Shown here one piece after another: positions 1 through 6,567 of a DNA stretch of 11,806 bases. Position 1 is the first letter of the stretch. Each line of letters begins with the position of its first letter. Below the pieces are notes generated by a model. The model was not told the DNA's origin and ran no database searches. It saw only the letters and a list, made by a program, of their open reading frames with translations. The DNA is taken from NCBI GenBank assembly GCA_023460155.1, contig JAEWRF010000082.1, positions 1-11,806 of the forward strand. The letters run 5' to 3'. The DNA is from Bacillota bacterium. Lineage in GTDB: Bacteria > Bacillota > Clostridia > Oscillospirales > Acutalibacteraceae. The translations under genes and the position numbers were made by a program.

Positions 1-1376
1 GCCTGGACAACAATCCCCAGGAAAATGTTCCGAAACTGCTCGGATGGCTCCGGAAATTCGACCGTGATGATTACTACAAAACCGCCTACGACATGATTGA
101 AGGATTTATAAAGGATCCCGACAACAACTGGAACCGTCTGATCACCAGTGTTTATTCCGACATCGACGAGGGAGTCCGGAAGACGATGTTTGAAAACTTC
201 CTGATTCATTCCGCCATTCTGGGGAGCCGCCGGAAAAACCGGAACGTCGCGAAGTACAACTGCAATATCCCGTGGGCGATCCTGATGGACCCAACCTCGG
301 CCTGCAACCTGCACTGCGCCGGATGCTGGGCCGCCGATTACGGAAACCGGCTGAATCTGGATTTTGAAACGCTGGACAGCATCGTCCGGCAGGGCAGGCG
401 CCTTGGGACCTTCATGTACATATTTTCGGGCGGAGAACCGCTGGTCCGCAAAAAAGACGTGATCCGGCTCTGCGAAAAACACAAGGACTGTGAATTTCTC
501 GCCTTTACCAACGGGACCCTGATTGACGAGGCCTTTGCGGACGAGATGCTTCGCGTGAAGAATTTCGTTCCGGCCATCAGCATCGAGGGCTTCGAAGAGG
601 AAACGGATTTCCGCCGCGGAGCGGGAACCTATCAGGCCGTGGTGAAAGCGATGAACCTCCTGAAGGAAAAAAGGCTGCCGTTCGGGGCTTCTCTGTGCTA
701 CACGCGCAAAAACGCCGATACAATCGGCAGTGAAGAATACTTCGACCACCTGATCGGGCTCGGGTGCAAATTCGCGTGGCTGTTTACATACATCCCCGTC
801 GGGGCGGACGCCGTACCCGACCTGATTGCAACGGCGCAGCAGCGCAAACAGATGTATGAGCAGATCCGGAAATTCCGCCAGACCAAACCGCTGTTTACCA
901 TGGATTTCTGGAACGACGGCGAATACGTCAACGGCTGCATCGCCGGAGGGCGGCAATACCTGCACATCAACGCGAACGGCGATATCGAGCCCTGCGCCTT
1001 CATCCATTACTCCGACTCAAACATTAAGGAAAAGACCCTGCTGGAGGCGCTCCGCTCTCCGCTTTTCATGCAGTACCGTGAGTGTCAGCCGTTCAACCGC
1101 AACCAGCTTCGCCCCTGCCCGCTGCTCGACAATCCGGGCAGGCTTTCCCAGATGGTGAAACGGTCGGGGGCAGCCTCCACCGACCTCACGCATCCGGAGG
1201 ACGTCGACCGGCTGGCGTCAAAGTGCGTCGACGCCGCTCACGACTGGGCGCCGGTCGCCGAAAAGCTCTGGGAGGAAAGCGACGGAAGAAAACGGGCGGA
1301 GTTCAAAGCCATGAAGGAACAAGAGGAAAAGGACCGCATCGCCAAAAACGCGGGACGCAAAAAACGGATTCTGTGA
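1..1376 (+). CDS. Radical SAM protein with SPASM-like C-terminal cysteines (5' partial)
   Basis: This is a radical S-adenosylmethionine enzyme of unknown substrate. The reading frame (codons from base 3) is open to the left edge, so the true start lies outside; the ATG at 93 is internal, because the residues before it continue the same helical N-terminal region. Counting from that ATG, the 4Fe-4S motif CxxxCxxC is C71-C75-C78, in the context PTSACNLHCAGCWA. SGGEP at 112-116 is the usual SAM-binding GGE motif. Later cysteines at 282, 301, 331, 342 and 378 resemble a SPASM or twitch domain that would hold auxiliary iron-sulfur clusters. The C-terminal tail, from about residue 398, is rich in K, R and E. 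Such proteins are cytoplasmic. The product closely resembles a radical SAM family I know from Clostridia, but I cannot name a reaction. It converges with the glycosyltransferase gene at 1429-2616 and looks independent of the polysaccharide genes. Confidence 0.9.
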   Translation, partial: LDNNPQENVPKLLGWLRKFDRDDYYKTAYDMIEGFIKDPDNNWNRLITSVYSDIDEGVRKTMFENFLIHSAILGSRRKNRNVAKYNCNIPWAILMDPTSACNLHCAGCWAADYGNRLNLDFETLDSIVRQGRRLGTFMYIFSGGEPLVRKKDVIRLCEKHKDCEFLAFTNGTLIDEAFADEMLRVKNFVPAISIEGFEEETDFRRGAGTYQAVVKAMNLLKEKRLPFGASLCYTRKNADTIGSEEYFDHLIGLGCKFAWLFTYIPVGADAVPDLIATAQQRKQMYEQIRKFRQTKPLFTMDFWNDGEYVNGCIAGGRQYLHINANGDIEPCAFIHYSDSNIKEKTLLEALRSPLFMQYRECQPFNRNQLRPCPLLDNPGRLSQMVKRSGAASTDLTHPEDVDRLASKCVDAAHDWAPVAEKLWEESDGRKRAEFKAMKEQEEKDRIAKNAGRKKRIL

Positions 1377-1386
1377 TTCCAGCCGG

Positions 1387-1422
1387 GAGCCCGGAACGCG
1401 ACGATGCGTTCCGGGCTCTTTT
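1387..1422 (+). terminator. Intrinsic terminator of the radical SAM gene
   Basis: A perfect 13-bp stem (1387-1399 with 1406-1418) closes a 6-base loop and is followed directly by TTTT. It begins 11 bases after the stop codon at 1374-1376. On the minus strand the same hairpin has no T-run after it, so it should act mainly on the plus-strand gene. The minus-strand glycosyltransferase ending at 1429 may share the hairpin less efficiently. Confidence 0.88.
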
Positions 1423-1428
1423 ATGCCG

Positions 1429-2616
1429 TCAGGAAAGCAGGGAATACAGCTTGTTAATCTCCGACTCGTTGCTGAAACTGCCCTTTTCCAGTTCGGCGGA
1501 ACAGCGGGCGCGCAGCTCTTCGCTGCCCATCAGTTCCCGCAGACCCTGCTCGATTCCCTCCGGAGTCATGGGGACAATCAGGCCGTTTCTGCCGGAGTCG
1601 ATCTGATCGGCCGCGGTGGAAAAAGCAGTCAGCAGAATCGGACGGCACAGTGCCATTGCCTCATCGACGGCGATGGCCTTCCCCTCAAAACGCGAAGGCT
1701 GCAGATAAATATCACACTGCCTGAGGTACGGATACGGGTTCGCCTGTTCCCCGAGAAATACGACATGGTCCTCAAGCTGTAATTCCTTTACCTGCCGCCT
1801 GAGAGGCTCCTCTTCGGGGCCGACGCCGATGATATACCAGCGGAACGCGGGACCGTTTCGCCGGATGCGGTCAACCGCCGGAAGGGCAAGATCCAGTCCC
1901 TTCTGGTGCGAGAGCCGGGCAATGGAGAGAATACGGAGGCCTTCGAACCCGTCGCTGAAGCCGGGGTCCTTCTCCGCCAGAGAGCGCAGAAACTCCGCCG
2001 AAATAATGTTGTAGATCACATGGCATTTTTCGGCGTATTCGGGGAACGTCTGCCTCAGCGCTGTCAGGCAGGATTCGGAAACCGTGCAGAGCGCATCCAG
2101 CTTTTCCACATACGCCCGGTCGAACGCGGCATTGAGGCCCATGGCGGTATAATCGCCGTGGATAAAGCCGATTTTGCGGCTGGCCTGAACCTTCGTGATA
2201 TTATAATAGATCGGCTGGCCCTCCATAAAGGCCACGGCGGCGTCATAGCGCTTCGGATTGGGCCGAACAAAATGACGTTCGATTTTCCACATCTTCACAA
2301 GGCGCTCCCCCATGGTTCCCTTTAAACCGGCAAAGGAAACCAGCAGGCGGCAGACCGCGAGAAGCGGATGACCTTTGCGCACCAAAGCGGGAAAAGCCTG
2401 CCGGATATTCAGCCGGTATTCCGGCGGAAAAAGGGGATCAAGAAGGTTGACCTCGGCCGGAACACGGTCCAGGAAAAGCCCTTCCCCGGCAAAAAGCTGA
2501 AGGTCGACTTCGTAGGCGCTGTCATCAAACAGCGAAAGGAGCGTGACCAGACTTTTCTCAATCCCGCCGCTGTGCAGGCTGTAGTTAATGAAAAGAATTT
2601 TTTTCTTCTGAGGCAT
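1429..2616 (-). CDS. GT4-family glycosyltransferase
   Basis: This is a retaining glycosyltransferase of the GT-B fold (family GT4) that should move a sugar from a nucleotide-sugar donor to a growing lipid-linked glycan at the cytoplasmic face of the membrane. Its 395 residues are the usual length. The N-terminal acceptor half carries GGIEKSL at 17-23 and IHGD at 152-155. The donor half carries R234 and K239 (ARLSHQKG), the GVGPEEE turn at 264-270, and the catalytic EX7E pair E311/E319 within PSRFEGKAIAVDEA. There is no signal peptide. The ATG at 2616 has GGGAG 8 bases upstream (2625-2629). It lies 18 bases downstream of the GT2 gene, so the two are very probably one transcript. Sugar and linkage specificity cannot be read from the sequence. 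Confidence 0.93.
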   Translation of the reverse strand: MPQKKKILFINYSLHSGGIEKSLVTLLSLFDDSAYEVDLQLFAGEGLFLDRVPAEVNLLDPLFPPEYRLNIRQAFPALVRKGHPLLAVCRLLVSFAGLKGTMGERLVKMWKIERHFVRPNPKRYDAAVAFMEGQPIYYNITKVQASRKIGFIHGDYTAMGLNAAFDRAYVEKLDALCTVSESCLTALRQTFPEYAEKCHVIYNIISAEFLRSLAEKDPGFSDGFEGLRILSIARLSHQKGLDLALPAVDRIRRNGPAFRWYIIGVGPEEEPLRRQVKELQLEDHVVFLGEQANPYPYLRQCDIYLQPSRFEGKAIAVDEAMALCRPILLTAFSTAADQIDSGRNGLIVPMTPEGIEQGLRELMGSEELRARCSAELEKGSFSNESEINKLYSLLS

Positions 2617-2634
2617 TCAAAAAGCTCCCAAGCG

Positions 2635-3699
2635 TTATTTTTTCGCGCTGTTGCGGAACAGAGTGCGCGTATAAAGCCGATAAAAAAGGTACACGGCCGC
2701 AGTCAGGCGGGTGCGCAGAATGCCGAGAATCAGCCGATCCGCCCGGCTGCCCGACTTCAGGTAATCGGAAGCCGCCGCCTCACGGAGCAGCCGGTTCTTC
2801 AGGATTCCGCGGACCTCCCGCCAGCGTTCGGAAAAACCGGCCGGATTGGCCGGGCAGAAGCAGTTAACGAGCGCGGAGTGTGCGGCCATGCGCACCAGCC
2901 ACGCCCTGTGGCGCTCCTCCATCGGGCCGTACAGTCCGTAACCGGAAAGGATTTTCTTCACCTCGGAAAAGCAGCCCGCAAGCATTTCCATTTTATGAGG
3001 ACGGTAGCGGGTGCTGAGCGAATCCGGGTTATACCGGTAGTGATAATACGCCCCGCCGACCAAAAGGACTCTGCGGGCCGCGCAGTGTGCCTGAATCGTA
3101 GCGGGAAGATCCTCCAGCATGATCTTCCGCTCGTCGCCGTACGCAATCTTGTTTTCCACAAACCATTCGCGCAGATACATCCTGCGCCACGCACAGCCAA
3201 GCATTTCGGTGCTGCGCCACTCCCCGCCGTCCGGATCGGGGCCAACCAGTTCTTCGATAATCTTTCCGCGGATCTCGTCGCCAAGCTCCGGGTAATTCAC
3301 CGGGAGGGCGCAGACGCGGCGGTCGCCGTCCACAAGGTTTTCCCGCACGAAATTGAACACGACCATATCCGCACGGCTTTCCTCGGCCGCAGCGAAAAGG
3401 CTGCGGAACATATCCTCCTCCAGCCAGTCGTCGGAATCCACAAAGAGCAGGTATTTCCCCGAAGCGCGGCTCACTCCGTAATTCCGGGTATCCCCCAGAC
3501 CGCCGTGGGGCTTGTCCAGCACGCGCACCCGCGGATCTTTTTCAAAAGCGCGTGCAAGCGAGAGAGACCCGTCCGTGGAAGCATCGTTGATCAGCAGAAC
3601 CTCAAAATCCGGCAAGGTTTGCGTCAGGATGCTTTTCACGCACTGGTCCAGGTATTTTTCAACATTGTAGACGGGAACGATCACACTAATTTTCGGCAA
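2635..3699 (-). CDS. GT2-family glycosyltransferase (TTG start)
   Basis: This is an inverting glycosyltransferase of the GT-A fold (family GT2), 354 residues. It opens with the Rossmann strand and loop ISVIVPVYNVEKYL (4-17), then D39 in LINDASTDGS, the GLGDTRNYG segment (67-75) and the metal-binding DxD in FVDSDDW (D88, D90). The acceptor part has MLEDLP (194-199), where the acidic pair is the likely catalytic base region. The C-terminal ~35 residues are basic and aromatic (LFYRLYTRTLFRN) and may sit at the membrane. The start is TTG at 3699: AGGAGG lies exactly 7 bases upstream, no better start is near, and the family N-terminus (PKISVIVPVYN) follows at once. It is the first gene of the two-gene minus-strand unit driven by the promoter at 3816-3844. 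Confidence 0.93.
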   Translation of the reverse strand: MPKISVIVPVYNVEKYLDQCVKSILTQTLPDFEVLLINDASTDGSLSLARAFEKDPRVRVLDKPHGGLGDTRNYGVSRASGKYLLFVDSDDWLEEDMFRSLFAAAEESRADMVVFNFVRENLVDGDRRVCALPVNYPELGDEIRGKIIEELVGPDPDGGEWRSTEMLGCAWRRMYLREWFVENKIAYGDERKIMLEDLPATIQAHCAARRVLLVGGAYYHYRYNPDSLSTRYRPHKMEMLAGCFSEVKKILSGYGLYGPMEERHRAWLVRMAAHSALVNCFCPANPAGFSERWREVRGILKNRLLREAAASDYLKSGSRADRLILGILRTRLTAAVYLFYRLYTRTLFRNSAKK

Positions 3700-3706
3700 G
3701 CTTCCG

Positions 3707-3712
3707 CCTCCT
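3707..3712 (-). promoter_or_regulatory. Shine-Dalgarno site fixing the TTG start of the GT2 gene
   Basis: On the minus strand this reads AGGAGG, 7 bases before the TTG at 3699-3697. A consensus site at ideal spacing compensates for the weak start codon and decides the start. Confidence 0.85.
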
Positions 3713-3815
3713 GCTTTTTTTAGCCGTCCGCACAGGAATCTTTCGATCTATTTGAACGGTGCCGCGCAGTCCGCCCACAGCACTGTATCCAATCGGATTA
3801 CCGCAATTTCATAAA

Positions 3816-3844
3816 ATTATAGCATTTTTTGAGGCCGATTACAA
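3816..3844 (-). promoter_or_regulatory. Promoter of the GT2-GT4 pair (minus strand)
   Basis: Reading the minus strand, a -35 box TTGTAA (3844-3839) is separated by exactly 17 bases from a perfect -10 box TATAAT (3821-3816), with TG one base before it (extended -10). Transcription should start near 3809, giving a leader of about 110 bases before the TTG start. I saw no convincing terminator, riboswitch or long hairpin in this leader. It stands back to back with the plus-strand promoter at 3875-3903. Confidence 0.8.
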
Positions 3845-3874
3845 GGTTTTCCCTGTCGGTTGGAAACGCTCCGG

Positions 3875-3903
3875 TTGCATCCGGCCCGCGGGTATGCTAT
3901 CCT
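3875..3903 (+). promoter_or_regulatory. Promoter of the plus-strand GT4 gene
   Basis: A -35 box TTGCAT (3875-3880) is followed after 17 bases by TATCCT (3898-3903), with TG at 3895-3896 (extended -10). The start should fall near 3910, leaving about 25 bases before the ATG, room for only the ribosome binding site. The two -35 boxes of the divergent pair are 30 bases apart, so one regulator could in principle affect both. Confidence 0.68.
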
Positions 3904-3920
3904 TTTAGAGAAAGCTGCCC

Positions 3921-3927
3921 AAGGAGG
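3921..3927 (+). promoter_or_regulatory. Shine-Dalgarno site fixing the ATG at 3935
   Basis: AAGGAGG stands 7 bases before the ATG at 3935-3937 and rules out the longer in-frame start at 3860, which has no such site. Confidence 0.85.
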
Positions 3928-3934
3928 ATTTGCC

Positions 3935-5182
3935 ATGAAAAACTGTCTTGTGCTTCTTACAAAAAAATATCCGTTTGACCGCGGAGAAGAATTTATCGAG
4001 AACGAAATTCCCGTTCTCGCCGAGGCCTTCGAAAAAGTGATTTTAATCGCCGTCGCCGTTTCCGATCCGTCCGTCCGGACGCGGAAAGTGCCGGAGAATG
4101 TGGAGGTGCATGCCGTCCGGGCCTCCAAGGTGACAAACGGCGTCCCGCTCGCCGCCGTAAAACACCTTCCCCCCGCCGGTGTGCGGAGGCATTTCGGTGC
4201 GGAGGAGGACACTCTGCTCGGTTCCAACTGGAAAAAGAGGCTGTTCCTCGCTTACTTTGCCGCGAAAGGCGACCGGATTGCCCGCGAATGCGCCCATGTT
4301 CTGAAAGGTACGGACTGGAGCCGCTGGGAAGGCGTCACATTTTACAGCTACTGGTTTTACGACACGGCTCTGGCCGCTCTGCAGCTGAAGCAGGCGTGCC
4401 CGCTGAGCCGGAAAAAGGCCGTCAGCCGCGCGCACCGCTATGATCTGTACGACGAACAGAATCCCTCCGGGTACCTGCCGCTGCGCGCGTTTCTGCTCTC
4501 CGGGATCGATCGGGTGTACCCCTGTTCTCAGGACGGGACGGACTACCTCGGCCGGAAGCACCCGCAGTACGCGGACAAGCTCAGCACCGCCTACCTCGGC
4601 ACCACGGATCACGGCACCGGGCCGGAAAGTGCGGACGGTCTGCGCCTTGTGAGCTGCTGCCACATTTCCCCGGTCAAGCGCGTGGAGCTGCTTGCCCAAG
4701 CGCTTTCCCTTCTGCCTGACAGCGGATTAAAGCTGAGCTGGACCCATCTGGGCGGCGGCGAAGGGCTGGAAAACCTGAAAACCTTCGCGGCGGAGAAGCT
4801 CTCCTTCATGGAATGCAGCTTTCCCGGAGAAGTTAAGAACGCGGAGCTGCTGGAATTCTACCGTACCCGCCCCGCGGACTGCTTCGTGAACACCAGCAGT
4901 TCGGAGGGCCTTCCGGTCAGCATTATGGAGGCCTGCTCCTTCGGACTGCCCATCGTTGCCACCGACGTAGGCGGTACCCGGGAACTGGTGCGGGATGGGG
5001 AAAACGGATTTCTGCTCCGGGAGGATTTCGAGCCTTCTGAATTGGCTTCTCTGCTGGAAAAAATCGGCCGGATGCCGCCGGAGGAGCGAAGTGCTCTGCG
5101 GAACCGCAGCCGCTCCCTATGGCTTGAGAGTTTCTGCTCCGAATCGAATTATGCCCGCTTTGCGGAAGAGATTCAGCCCTAA
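3935..5182 (+). CDS. GT4-family glycosyltransferase, paralogue of the one at 9030-10247
   Basis: This is a GT-B fold glycosyltransferase (GT4) of 415 residues, cytoplasmic or peripherally bound to the membrane, and likely to add one sugar to the polysaccharide repeat unit. Visible markers are the N-terminal RGEEF (16-20), TFYSYWFYDTA (135-145), SRAHRYDLY (164-172), SPVKR (245-249), HLGGGEG (271-277) and the catalytic EX7E pair E324/E332, followed by VATDVGGT (341-348). The ATG at 3935 is chosen because AAGGAGG lies 7 bases upstream (3921-3927) and the family motif follows directly. A TTG-started extension to 3860 would run through the promoter. It is a single-gene unit on the plus strand, divergent from the GT2-GT4 pair and convergent with the DUF4363 gene. 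The same motifs in the same order occur in the product of 9030-10247, so the two arose by duplication or both derive from one family. Confidence 0.93.
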   Translation: MKNCLVLLTKKYPFDRGEEFIENEIPVLAEAFEKVILIAVAVSDPSVRTRKVPENVEVHAVRASKVTNGVPLAAVKHLPPAGVRRHFGAEEDTLLGSNWKKRLFLAYFAAKGDRIARECAHVLKGTDWSRWEGVTFYSYWFYDTALAALQLKQACPLSRKKAVSRAHRYDLYDEQNPSGYLPLRAFLLSGIDRVYPCSQDGTDYLGRKHPQYADKLSTAYLGTTDHGTGPESADGLRLVSCCHISPVKRVELLAQALSLLPDSGLKLSWTHLGGGEGLENLKTFAAEKLSFMECSFPGEVKNAELLEFYRTRPADCFVNTSSSEGLPVSIMEACSFGLPIVATDVGGTRELVRDGENGFLLREDFEPSELASLLEKIGRMPPEERSALRNRSRSLWLESFCSESNYARFAEEIQP

Positions 5183-5204
5183 GCTCTCATTTTATATTAT
5201 TTTA

Positions 5205-5245
5205 AAAACGGGAAAAGACGGCTGTCAGCCGCCTTTTCCCGTTTT
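5205..5245. terminator. Bidirectional intrinsic terminator
   Basis: A 13-bp stem (5205-5217 with 5233-5245) continues, after one A-C mismatch, into 5 further pairs (5219-5223 with 5227-5231) around a 3-base loop. It is preceded by A-rich and followed by T-rich sequence. On the plus strand it ends the GT4 gene whose stop is at 5180-5182. On the minus strand it ends in TTTTTAAAA and would stop transcripts that come through the DUF4363 gene and the structured element. Confidence 0.88.
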
Positions 5246-5434
5246 GAGATTGTCGAAAAACATGCAGACCGTCGAAAATCGTGCAAGTCAAGGCGGCAAA
5301 CGCCGCAAATGAGAGAACATACTCCATGTATGTGACCGAAATTTGCAAGTGCAGCCAACGCAGAAAGTAAAATTGCAAAGCAATTTTGCGGCTGCGCGAC
5401 TTTATCGACGATCTGAGCCGCCTGTTCCCGTTTT
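5205..5434. repeat. Structured, repeat-like intergenic element built around a duplicated terminator arm
   Basis: The 19-base 3' arm of the terminator (5227-5245) recurs as a direct copy at 5416-5434 with one difference. The 170 bases between (5246-5415) have imperfect inverted ends: 5246-5260 against the reverse complement of 5401-5415, with 12 of 15 bases matching. Inside are several nested stems: 5270-5275 with 5405-5410; 5285-5289 with 5398-5402; 5292-5295 with 5301-5304; 5305-5310 with 5341-5346 enclosing 5317-5322 with 5328-5333; 5351-5356 with 5390-5395 enclosing a perfect 8-bp hairpin, 5369-5376 with 5380-5387. This much pairing is not expected by chance. It may be a small dispersed (MITE-like) repeat, or a structured RNA made from the minus strand downstream of the DUF4363 gene. 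No second copy lies in the window, so the repeat status is an inference. Confidence 0.6.
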
Positions 5435-5436
5435 AA

Positions 5437-5817
5437 TTAAAAGATATTGGCAATACTGGGGACTTCGGACTCCGTCAGATAGGTAAGCTGCGTGATGCTG
5501 CGGTCGCAGTCGGCAAGATACTGCTCTTTCGCGCCGAAGCGGCAAAGGTTCGGCAGCCCGGAAAGCGTCTGGTCAATCGCCTCCAGCCGGGCGTGCGGCA
5601 TATACAGGCACAGCACAGAGTGACCGGCGCGCCAGTCCTTAACGGCCTGTTCGCAGAGGGAAACCGACTTTGCCGTATCCCCTGCGATTTCCGCGTCCCG
5701 CGCCGCCGTCACCGTTTGAATCATCGTTTCGCTCGCCTTCCGCGTAGTGCGAAGCCCGAGCAAACAGACGGTGACCAGAACAATCAGAAGAATCAGGGAG
5801 GCCCACAGGCGCTTCAT
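5437..5817 (-). CDS. DUF4363 family small membrane-anchored protein
   Basis: This 126-residue protein has one N-terminal membrane segment (about 5-21) followed by a soluble helical domain outside or at the membrane surface. Features fitting DUF4363 are the W62 region, the HARLEAIDQTL segment (75-85), helices rich in E, D, Q and K, and the C-terminal ESEVPSIANIF. Function is unknown. Genes of this family commonly sit beside DUF421 genes in Clostridia and spore formers, as here. The ATG at 5817 overlaps the DUF421 stop by four bases (ATGA), and GGGAGG (5825-5830) lies 7 bases upstream within the end of that gene, so translation is probably coupled and the two proteins may form a complex. It is the last gene of the six-gene run. 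Confidence 0.85.
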   Translation of the reverse strand: MKRLWASLILLIVLVTVCLLGLRTTRKASETMIQTVTAARDAEIAGDTAKSVSLCEQAVKDWRAGHSVLCLYMPHARLEAIDQTLSGLPNLCRFGAKEQYLADCDRSITQLTYLTESEVPSIANIF

Positions 5818-6491
5818 GCGCTCGCCTCCCTTTTCACGATAAAGAAATCGCCCTTCCGGTTCGCCGTCATCAAAAAGATTTCATTCAGGCCGAGGTTCTG
5901 CCCCTGCAGAACTCCTTCGAGCCAATCGCGGTTTTTTTCGCAGAGCTTCAGAGAAAAATCGGAGATTACGCCGTCGCTGACGACAACCGTTTCAAGGCCG
6001 CAGTCCGGCAGGGCCACCCCGAGCATCCCGGCCGTTGGCTGTTCCTTATCCGGCTTTTTGATGACGCTCATCTTGCCGTTCGTCTCCACGATGGCATAGG
6101 CGACATCCTGAATGCTGAACACGTTCTTCTGGCGGAGCTGCTCCACCAGATCCTCCGTCGTCATGCGGAGCCGGCGCATTTCTCCCGGCTGAACAACTCC
6201 GTCGCTGATCACGATAATCGGCTTGCCGCAGATCAGGCGGCGGAATTTCGTGCTTTTCACCATGAGGGCGGAGATCAGAATTTCGCACATGACCAGCACG
6301 GCAATCGGCACAAGGCCGCTCGCCAGCGGCTGGCCGGTATCCTGCATCGGGATGGAGGCAAGGTCTGAAATCAGCAGGGTCACCACCAGCTCGCTTGTCT
6401 GCAGCTCGCTGATCTGCCTCTTCCCCATCAGCCGGACCGCCGCGATAATCACGGCATACAGCAGAATGGTTCGTACAAAGGAAACCGTCAT
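5814..6491 (-). CDS. DUF421 family (YetF/YcaP-like) membrane protein
   Basis: This is an integral membrane protein with about three N-terminal membrane segments and a C-terminal cytoplasmic domain; its biochemical role is unknown. Family signatures are RLMGKRQISELQTSELVVTL, followed by ISDLASIPMQDTGQP and, later, RMTTEDLVEQLRQKNVFSIQDV and AIVETNGKMSV. I placed the start at the ATG at 6491 (225 residues) because it gives MTVSFVRT, the usual N-terminus of the family, and GGTGAT, the 3' part of a Shine-Dalgarno sequence, precedes it. The ATG at 6497 and GTG at 6500 are in frame and possible. It follows the Wzz-like gene after 76 bases, without a clear terminator or a convincing promoter between, so it is probably co-transcribed. 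Its presence at the tail of a polysaccharide operon is unexpected. Confidence 0.88.
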   Translation of the reverse strand: MTVSFVRTILLYAVIIAAVRLMGKRQISELQTSELVVTLLISDLASIPMQDTGQPLASGLVPIAVLVMCEILISALMVKSTKFRRLICGKPIIVISDGVVQPGEMRRLRMTTEDLVEQLRQKNVFSIQDVAYAIVETNGKMSVIKKPDKEQPTAGMLGVALPDCGLETVVVSDGVISDFSLKLCEKNRDWLEGVLQGQNLGLNEIFLMTANRKGDFFIVKREASA

Positions 6492-6567
6492 TTTCATCAC
6501 CGGATTCTAGTATGGGCCGATCCCTCTCCGGTTATGTATCCGGCGGCGGTTCCGGAAAAAGCCGGGA

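Noticed and set aside
1377..1428. Minus-strand terminator for the glycosyltransferase ending at 1429
   Set aside because: The 13-bp hairpin is present, but no T-run follows on the minus strand, so only plus-strand activity is claimed.
2368..3723. Long plus-strand reading frame of about 450 codons
   Set aside because: It lies antisense to the two glycosyltransferase genes, has no recognisable domain or ribosome binding site, and is a by-product of high GC at third codon positions.
3860..3934. 25-codon N-terminal extension of the plus-strand GT4 gene from a TTG
   Set aside because: It lacks a ribosome binding site, covers the promoter, and the ATG at 3935 has AAGGAGG at proper spacing and begins the family motif.
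6492..6567. Possible -10 box (TAGAAT, minus strand) just upstream of the DUF421 gene
   Set aside because: No acceptable -35 box lies 16-18 bases away and transcription would start at the start codon; it was not strong enough to list.
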